Shown here: piece after piece, positions 59,091 through 64,000 of the stretch | Layout of the letters: every line of letters begins with the position of its first letter | Numbering within the stretch: position 1 is the first letter of the stretch | Assembly: GCF_034931025.1 (NCBI RefSeq) | Contig: NZ_JAYGIL010000011.1 | Coordinates: 124,001-188,000 of the forward strand | From: Arcicella gelida | GTDB taxonomy: Bacteria > Bacteroidota > Bacteroidia > Cytophagales > Spirosomataceae | Direction: 5' to 3' | Length of the DNA stretch: 64,000 nt | Notes under the pieces: generated by a model | Databases searched by the model: none | What the model was told of the DNA's origin: nothing | What the model saw: only the letters and a program-made list of their open reading frames with translations | Translations under genes and position numbers: made by a program

Positions 59091-59489
59091 TTAAAACGGT
59101 AAATCTTGGTCGTCCTCACTGAATGAAGGAAGGTCAGCAGCAGGAGTTACTGGTTTACTAGCTGGTGCCGAAGATGGTCTTGAAGAATCCACTGGAGCTG
59201 ATGAACTTGGAGCGTCACCAGCTAAATCTATTCTGTAAGCTCTTAAATCTGTGTACCATCTTTCGTTGTATTCACGAGATTCTACACTAAAAGTAACTCT
59301 AAGTTTATCGCCTAAAGAGAAAGTTTTTAAATCTGCTGATTTGTCTCCCCAAGCAGTGAAACAAGCTTTTTTAGGATATTGGTCTTCTGTTTCAAGCACA
59401 AAATCTTGCTTAACCCAAGCTCCATTTTTTCCTTGACCGGTTACTTCATTGAGTACTTTTATCAAATTACCTTCAAATTCTAATGCCAT
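59091..59489 (-). CDS. DUF3127 OB-fold protein with SSB-like tail
   Basis: A 132-residue protein of the Bacteroidota DUF3127 family: an OB-fold-like domain of about 95 residues (MALEFEGNLIKVLNEVTGQG; DKLRVTFSVESREYNERWYT), a Ser/Pro/Ala-rich flexible linker (APVDSSRPSSAPASKPVT) and the acidic tip SFSEDDQDLPF, the same plan as single-stranded DNA-binding protein. It probably binds nucleic acid and recruits partners by the DLPF tip. Whether it is a functional SSB variant is not known; the classic SSB aromatic pattern is not obvious. Confidence 0.85.
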   Translation of the reverse strand: MALEFEGNLIKVLNEVTGQGKNGAWVKQDFVLETEDQYPKKACFTAWGDKSADLKTFSLGDKLRVTFSVESREYNERWYTDLRAYRIDLAGDAPSSSAPVDSSRPSSAPASKPVTPAADLPSFSEDDQDLPF

Positions 59490-59586
59490 TGTAATATTTT
59501 TTTATTTTTTACTTTGTTTGTTATACTTGATTTTCAAAGGTTTAAAAAAGACAAATGCAAACTTGACCCTTCGCCTTCTGAAAACC

Positions 59587-59617
59587 TTTGCAATTAAGCA
59601 AATTTTCTTTAATTTCG
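59587..59617 (+). promoter_or_regulatory. Promoter of tRNA-Leu
   Basis: TTTG (59587-59590), 19-nt spacer, TAATTTCG (59610-59617; one mismatch to TAnnTTTG), ending 11 bp before the tRNA. Confidence 0.6.
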
Positions 59618-59628
59618 CACCATCATTA

Positions 59629-59712
59629 GGCAATGTGGTGGAATTGGTAGACACGCTACTTTGAGGTGGTAGTGGGAGTTATCCTGTAGGAGTTCGAGTC
59701 TCCTCATTGTCA
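59629..59712 (+). tRNA. tRNA-Leu (GAG)
   Basis: An 84-nt class II tRNA with a long variable arm: acceptor GGCAATG/CATTGTC, anticodon loop TTGAGGT giving GAG, T-loop TTCGAGT, discriminator A, no encoded CCA. Confidence 0.95.
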
Positions 59713-59713
59713 C

Positions 59714-59757
59714 AAAAAAAGCATCTTTGGAGTTTTCCAAAGATGCTTTTTTTATTT
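59714..59757. terminator. Bidirectional terminator, tRNA-Leu / M56
   Basis: Perfect 18-bp stem AAAAAAAGCATCTTTGGA with complement (59714-59731 and 59736-59753), GTTT loop, directly behind the tRNA. Confidence 0.85.
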
Positions 59758-59765
59758 TATGTCTA

Positions 59766-61577
59766 TTATTGTTTTTTTACTGGAGGTACAGGTGGTACTG
59801 AAGGTACAGGCGGTGTTGGAGGCGACGGTGGTTCTGGTGCATCTGGCGTTGAAATATTCATTGCACTATTAATTTTAGCTCTTATCGAAATAGGAAGATT
59901 CTTTTGTATTTCTTTTGCATGAAATTCAATTTCTTTTCCTAATGCTTCTATTGGTTTTGCTTCAAATTCAATCAATTTGCTCAGACTATCAATGGGTGCA
60001 GTATGAAAATTCATCTTCTCTCCTACCTTTTCCATTTGCTTTCCATACTTTTCTATTTGCTCTTCAAGCACATTCATTTGTTTTTGAATCTCTGCCATTT
60101 CAGACTCAGCATTTTTCTTTGCTTGCGAACCATTCTTTAGATTAATCATGCTGGTAGCAATTTTAGCTTGCTTTTCACCAAGTTTACCTAGCTGACTACC
60201 AATTACAGAAACCTTTCCTGAAAATTCATTCATTGGCTTGTTTTCTTCTGTAATTTTTTGAATAAATACTGACATTTCTTTTGAAAGTGCCTCAATCTTC
60301 TTGGTATGAGGTTCCATTTTCTTTTCAAGCATTTCAATGGCTACTAATTCTTTCGATACTTTAATACTATCTACTTGAGAAAGATGAACCTTTTCTCCAT
60401 TGATATAGATATTTCCCTTGGAGATATTAAGGTTATTATCAAAGCGATGTTCAATGCTCTCAGTCTTTTTTATTTTTTTAGGAGGTTTCGGTGCATCAAC
60501 TTTCTTAGGCGGTTTAGGAGCTTGTGGAACTGTTTGTGCATCCGCATTATTGGGAAAATTCACAAAAACCAACGTAGTTAATGCAAATAAAGACATCACA
60601 ATAATACCTGCATAATTCACTGATTTTGTTTTCTTTACACCTAAAATTCTATGAACTCTTCCTAATAAAGTTTGTTTTTTCCCTGCAAAACCCATCGCCA
60701 AAGACATATTAGTTTGCTGTTGGAAAATCTCAACTTTTGTTAATGCTTTCGCTAAATAAACCTTATTTCCGCATAATTCAATCGCTAAATCATCACAGCA
60801 ATTTTCTCTTTCTTCACGAATATTCGCAGAAATCCACCAAGTAGCAGGATGAAAGAAAAATATAATTTCAACCAATGATTGTATAATGTTTACTAAATAA
60901 TCATGACGTTTGATATGAGCCAATTCATGTGCTAAAACGGCTTCAAGTTCTTTATTTGACAAACCTGTAATTAAACCAATTGGCAATAAAATAACTGGTT
61001 GCAAGAAACCAATCGTCATTGGACTAGTTGCCAAAGAAGATTCTAATAAATTAATTCCTTTTTTAATGTTTACTTTTTCTAAAAGCTGATTAAAAAGTAC
61101 TAACGTATCGCCTTGAATGGTTTTGGTGTATTTCCAACGCAATTGTTCTGTATAAAAATAACCTCCCATCAACCTGATAGACAAAAATAACATTCCAATC
61201 ATCCAAGCACTTACAAATACATTTACATTTTCTGAAAACAATATTTGAAAATCCATCCAAATACTTGTATTTGAGGCAACTGTAGATGATGTACTTAAAT
61301 TAGTTTGAGCAATTTTATCGAAAGTAAAATTAGTTTGAGTGATTGATGAAACTGAATTTTCTTCAAAAACAATTAAAAAAGTAATGATACTTGCAAAAAC
61401 CTGAAAAAGTAAACTCGCAAAACCAAACCAATATTTCTTAATTGCCGAGTTCTTAACAAAAAAGAATACAGCCTTTAGAACAATGGCAAGTGCCATTAAT
61501 TGCCAAACTGAGTGAAGTAATGTCCAACCAACGGCTGACATTACATTTTCTGGGAAAAAATTCAAAATTGAGTTCAT
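59766..61577 (-). CDS. M56-family (BlaR1-like) membrane metallopeptidase
   Basis: A 603-residue sensor protease. Membrane helices at about residues 14-40, 50-71 and 118-140 precede the cytosolic-facing gluzincin domain with H217-E218-L-A-H221 in EAVLAHELAHIKRHDY and NIREERENCCDD as the downstream ligand region; a fourth helix is at about 320-340 (GIIVMSLFALTTLVFVNF). The periplasmic part is unlike BlaR1: there is no penicillin-binding domain. It has a PKPPKK linker, a long coiled coil (about 390-570) and a proline-rich tail (PEPPSPPTPPVPSVPPVPPV). It lies 42 bp behind the BlaI-type repressor gene and should cleave that repressor on signal. Confidence 0.9.
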   Translation of the reverse strand: MNSILNFFPENVMSAVGWTLLHSVWQLMALAIVLKAVFFFVKNSAIKKYWFGFASLLFQVFASIITFLIVFEENSVSSITQTNFTFDKIAQTNLSTSSTVASNTSIWMDFQILFSENVNVFVSAWMIGMLFLSIRLMGGYFYTEQLRWKYTKTIQGDTLVLFNQLLEKVNIKKGINLLESSLATSPMTIGFLQPVILLPIGLITGLSNKELEAVLAHELAHIKRHDYLVNIIQSLVEIIFFFHPATWWISANIREERENCCDDLAIELCGNKVYLAKALTKVEIFQQQTNMSLAMGFAGKKQTLLGRVHRILGVKKTKSVNYAGIIVMSLFALTTLVFVNFPNNADAQTVPQAPKPPKKVDAPKPPKKIKKTESIEHRFDNNLNISKGNIYINGEKVHLSQVDSIKVSKELVAIEMLEKKMEPHTKKIEALSKEMSVFIQKITEENKPMNEFSGKVSVIGSQLGKLGEKQAKIATSMINLKNGSQAKKNAESEMAEIQKQMNVLEEQIEKYGKQMEKVGEKMNFHTAPIDSLSKLIEFEAKPIEALGKEIEFHAKEIQKNLPISIRAKINSAMNISTPDAPEPPSPPTPPVPSVPPVPPVKKQ

Positions 61578-61619
61578 TGATTTAGAAAGGGGTTAAATAT
61601 GAGGTTAGTTAAATTAGGT

Positions 61620-61997
61620 TTAGGCATTTTGTTCAATTTGAGCAATGAGTTTTTTGATTTCATCCAATTCTTCTTTCGAAGCTTGGTGATTTCCCAAAGT
61701 TTGCATCACCAATTTCATGGCTGAACCACGAAAAGCAGTATCCACAAATTTGTCAACTAAAAATTGTTGCGTGGCTTCTTCAGTAATGGCGGCTTCGTAC
61801 AAGTGATAACGCCCCTCCTCTATACGTGAAACAATTTTCTTTTCAAACATGATTTGAAGTAACTTCAAAGTTGTTGTATAGCCAATGTCTCTTACTTTCG
61901 AAAGTTCATCATTTACTTGTCTGACACTGGCTTGACCCAATGACCAAAGTACTTGAAGAATTTGTAATTCTGATTCTGTAGGTTTGATAGCTTCCAT
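61620..61997 (-). CDS. BlaI/MecI/CopY-family repressor
   Basis: A 125-residue winged-helix repressor: PTESELQILQVLWSLGQAS, VRQVNDELSKVRDIGYTTTL (recognition helix), and a C-terminal dimerisation half with the region near FVDTAFRGSAM. Start taken at the ATG at 61997 (MEAIKPTESEL); the open frame to 62060 runs through the operators and is not coding. It probably represses its own operon by binding the three TACGAA-N4-TTCGTA sites in front of it, and is inactivated by the M56 protease encoded next. Confidence 0.93.
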   Translation of the reverse strand: MEAIKPTESELQILQVLWSLGQASVRQVNDELSKVRDIGYTTTLKLLQIMFEKKIVSRIEEGRYHLYEAAITEEATQQFLVDKFVDTAFRGSAMKLVMQTLGNHQASKEELDEIKKLIAQIEQNA

Positions 61998-62010
61998 TTC
62001 AATAATAATA

Positions 62011-62036
62011 TTTGTTACGAATGATTTCGTAACAAA
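62011..62036 (-). promoter_or_regulatory. BlaI-type operator 1
   Basis: Perfect palindrome TTTGTTACGAA-TGAT-TTCGTAACAAA (11-bp arms). Nearest to the repressor start codon. Its core TACGAA-N4-TTCGTA is shared with operators 2 and 3. Confidence 0.75.
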
Positions 62037-62041
62037 TATAC

Positions 62042-62057
62042 TACGAAAGAATTCGTA
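62042..62057 (-). promoter_or_regulatory. BlaI-type operator 2
   Basis: TACGAA-AGAA-TTCGTA, centre 26 bp from operator 1. Confidence 0.72.
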
Positions 62058-62071
62058 CAAACAAATTTATC

Positions 62072-62087
62072 TACGAATATTTTCGTA
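62072..62087 (-). promoter_or_regulatory. BlaI-type operator 3
   Basis: TACGAA-TATT-TTCGTA, centre 30 bp from operator 2. Confidence 0.7.
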
Positions 62088-62142
62088 AATAAATTCAAAA
62101 TGGCATTTATTTACTTTAAACGGTAAATATTCAGGCTGAAAT

Positions 62143-62808
62143 TTATTCAGATTTATCGAATAAAGAAGGGATTGTAAGCGGTTTGGGACGTGGAGGCGTT
62201 TCATAAAGTAAAGCTTTGTCCACTTGGTTAATGACAAAAGCCAAATCTTCTGCGTTATTTAAGTAATCTAACTCGTTAACATCTAAAATCAATAATTTAC
62301 CATAAGTATAGTTTTCGGTAAAATTATCATAGTGTTTATTCAAATCTTGTAAATAATCAATAGAAATATTTGCTTCAAAATCTCTTCCTCTTTTTTTAAT
62401 CTGAGAAATCAATTTAGGCATATCAGCTTTTAAATAAATCGTTAAATCTGGTGCTTTTACGGAAGTCATCATCAAATCGAAGATTCCTTTATAAGTAAGA
62501 TAATCGTTTTCCGACATGATTCCGCCTTCATACAAATTCTGAGCAAAGATGTAGGCATCTTCATAAATCGTTCTATCTTGAATAATTCTTTTATTAGACT
62601 GTTGAATTTGTAATACTTGTTCGTATCTACTTTTCAAAAAATACAATTGCAAATGAAAAGCCCAACGTGGCATATCTCCATAAAAATCAGCTAAATATGG
62701 ATTTCCCTCCACAGCCTCAAATAATACTTCCCATCCAAAATGATCCGCTAATTTTTTCGCTAGTGATGTTTTCCCAGCTCCGATATTTCCAGTTACGGCA
62801 ATGTGCAT
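62143..62808 (-). CDS. Deoxynucleoside kinase
   Basis: A 221-residue enzyme of the dCK/dGK/dNK family that phosphorylates deoxynucleosides for salvage. P-loop AVTGNIGAGKTSLAKKL at residues 4-20, the substrate-binding glutamate in VLFEAVEGNPYL, the DRT-type motif IIQDRTIYEDAYIF and the lid KKRGRDFEANIS. Substrate preference (dA, dG or dC) cannot be read reliably. The Pro-rich tail TPPRPKPLTIPSLF is typical of Bacteroidota members. It precedes the BlaI operon on the same strand but is separated by the operator region. Confidence 0.92.
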   Translation of the reverse strand: MHIAVTGNIGAGKTSLAKKLADHFGWEVLFEAVEGNPYLADFYGDMPRWAFHLQLYFLKSRYEQVLQIQQSNKRIIQDRTIYEDAYIFAQNLYEGGIMSENDYLTYKGIFDLMMTSVKAPDLTIYLKADMPKLISQIKKRGRDFEANISIDYLQDLNKHYDNFTENYTYGKLLILDVNELDYLNNAEDLAFVINQVDKALLYETPPRPKPLTIPSLFDKSE

Positions 62809-62923
62809 TGTATTTTTATTAAATTGATGAATTTGATTTTAGATGCAAATTTCAGGCTTTTTAACATCAAAATCAAAAAACGGACTGCTCTTCTGAGGAT
62901 TAAATAAAGGATTAGATTGAAAT

Positions 62924-62953
62924 CAAAAAAATAGCCTTCTTATCCGAAGGCTA
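62924..62953 (-). terminator. Terminator of SGNH hydrolase gene
   Basis: On the minus strand TAGCCTTC-N6-GAAGGCTA (62932-62953) followed by TTTTTTTG, 8 bp beyond the stop. Confidence 0.8.
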
Positions 62954-62961
62954 CCATTCAT

Positions 62962-63732
62962 CTAATATTTATACTTTTTCAGAAACTTCAATCTTTTACT
63001 TACTGCTTTAATCCATTCACGAGCCATCAATTCATGTCCAAAAACAGTTGGATGAATTCCATCCCAAACCCAATATTCATCTGGTGCATTTTTAAAGGCT
63101 TTTTCGAACATTGAAGGATAATCAATCAAAACTGCATCATATTCTTTCGCAAGTTTTTTGACAACCTCGGCTCTATCATTTGTTTCTTTTTGCCAAATGT
63201 CCCAATTATCTTTTCTACCCTTAATTGCATAAACAAATGGAATGCCTAATACAAATAGAATATTCGGGTTGTTTTGTTTACATTGGTCGAGTAAATCTCT
63301 GTAACCAATTTCAAATTGTTCAAGATTGGGTGCCTCCTCTGGTTTACGAATTAAAGCATTTACATCGTTAATACCGATCAGTAAACTCAATACATCAGGT
63401 TTTAAATCAAGCGTTTCTTCTTTCCAACGTTTTTGTAAATCTGGAATTCTATTTCCACTGATTCCTCTATTATAAAAAGAAAAACCTGCCTCAGGAAAAT
63501 CAGCTCCTATCCTACTGGCTACTCCATACGCATAACCATGCCCCATAATGTGATTGGGATCGGTATTTCTACCTCTGTTTCCATCAGTAATAGAATCTCC
63601 CTGAAAAAGAAAAGTAAGTTTTGTTTCCATCTCAAAATTTGTAGCAGAAACATTATTACTTTTTAAGCTCATTGCTATAGATGATATTGCTGAGGATTGT
63701 AAAAATACTCTTCTTGAAAAAATGTTTTTCAT
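62962..63732 (-). CDS. SGNH/GDSL-family lipolytic hydrolase, Tat-exported
   Basis: A 256-residue esterase-like protein. The N-terminus has a twin-arginine signal (SRRVFLQSSAISSIAMSL). The four SGNH blocks are visible: nucleophile serine in LFQGDSITDGNRG, glycine in RGISGNRIPDL, asparagine in LIGINDVNAL and Asp/His in WDGIHPTVFGHELMA. Likely removes acyl or acetyl groups from a glycan or lipid outside the inner membrane; a polysaccharide deacetylase-type role is common in Bacteroidota. It is divergent from the partial gene at 63913. Confidence 0.9.
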   Translation of the reverse strand: MKNIFSRRVFLQSSAISSIAMSLKSNNVSATNFEMETKLTFLFQGDSITDGNRGRNTDPNHIMGHGYAYGVASRIGADFPEAGFSFYNRGISGNRIPDLQKRWKEETLDLKPDVLSLLIGINDVNALIRKPEEAPNLEQFEIGYRDLLDQCKQNNPNILFVLGIPFVYAIKGRKDNWDIWQKETNDRAEVVKKLAKEYDAVLIDYPSMFEKAFKNAPDEYWVWDGIHPTVFGHELMAREWIKAVSKRLKFLKKYKY

Positions 63733-63912
63733 AAATAATGGTTTAAAATCTTTATCTAATTAAAATACAATTTCAGTAAAATGTACTTATCAATCAAAGA
63801 TTTTATTCTTTGTTTTCTTTCAAAAGGTTTTTATGATTTCTTTGTTGTACTCAAATGCTATGTTTGAGGTTCAATTATCCAATTATCTGTAAAAACATTT
63901 TCATTTCAAATC

Positions 63913-64000
63913 ATGAAAAAATTATTATCCTTATTACTTTTTATTTTGATTGCCCTGACAATTCATGCACAGAAAAAGTCAAGTGCTGGCAATCCCGTTT
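63913..64000 (+). CDS. Secreted protein, 3' truncated by window end
   Basis: ATG at 63913 starts MKKLLSLLLFILIALTIHAQ, a clear signal peptide, followed by KKSSAGNPV, where the window ends. The family cannot be told. A TATGTTTG octamer at 63859-63866 may be its -7 element, without a well-spaced -33. Confidence 0.75.
   Translation, partial: MKKLLSLLLFILIALTIHAQKKSSAGNPV

Noticed and set aside
59766..61997. Beta-lactamase regulatory locus
   Set aside because: BlaI and M56 proteins are present, but there is no beta-lactamase gene and the sensor lacks a penicillin-binding domain.
61998..62060. Longer BlaI-type repressor starting at 62060
   Set aside because: The extension would translate operators 1 and 2; the family begins at the ATG at 61997.

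Overview
This AT-rich window comes from the chromosome of a member of the Bacteroidota, most likely a cytophagian (Cytophagales). The evidence is: a 287-residue primary sigma factor lacking region 1.1; promoter octamers of the TAnnTTTG type about 20 nt downstream of TT(T)G; very few Shine-Dalgarno sequences; a secreted protease with a type IX secretion C-terminal domain; menaquinone synthesis (MenD); a DUF3127 protein; and a TonB/SPOR/beta-barrel/TPR envelope cluster. No genus is claimed.

Layout. 0-5 kb: end of a SirB1-type gene, a phosphopantetheinyl transferase, a WD40 protein, a DivIVA-like coiled-coil protein, folB, a LacI regulator and an OsmC peroxidase. 5.2-6.05 kb: a barnase-like secreted RNase with its barstar-like inhibitor. 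6.4-16 kb: gyrA, a periplasmic TPR protein, a MazG-like pyrophosphatase, an XRE regulator, a CvfB-like S1 protein, dapD and gap. 16-25.3 kb: a minus-strand block read as 1007-aa TPR protein, outer-membrane barrel, HU-like/SPOR protein, TonB-like protein, then folC and trmB behind a terminator. 25.5-40.2 kb: M61 peptidase, cyclophilin, TPR lipoprotein, menD, tRNA-Met, START-like protein, LptF/G permease, rpsO-pnp, rpoD, dCMP deaminase, SlyD-like FKBP, ACP phosphodiesterase and holA.

40.2-40.7 kb is a gene-free patch made of two related hairpins and a 21-bp minisatellite. It is followed by an arsenosugar radical-SAM gene (arsS) with its AhpD-like partner, an M1 peptidase, a thioredoxin, and a complete IS4-like insertion sequence lodged between two convergent genes. 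Then come a choline/aminoglycoside-kinase-fold protein, the OhrR-Ohr peroxide module with a clear operator, four identical tRNA-Lys genes, a BatE-like TPR/SH3 protein, an SDR, rlmD, dnaB, phoH, a type IX-secreted M43 protease, a TetR/ABC1-kinase pair, a DUF3127 OB protein, tRNA-Leu, an M56/BlaI sensor-repressor pair with three operators, a deoxynucleoside kinase, a Tat-exported SGNH hydrolase and the start of a secreted protein.

Most of the window is housekeeping. The parts that deserve a second look are the barnase/barstar pair, the BlaI/M56 locus with three copies of TACGAA-N4-TTCGTA, the repeat patch at 40.2-40.7 kb, the hairpin that masks the transposase ribosome-binding site, the SSB-like C-terminal tips on DnaB and the DUF3127 protein, and the five-gene envelope cluster. 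I did not find a clearly new multi-gene defence or biosynthetic system. No CRISPR array, prophage, rRNA operon or replication origin was seen.
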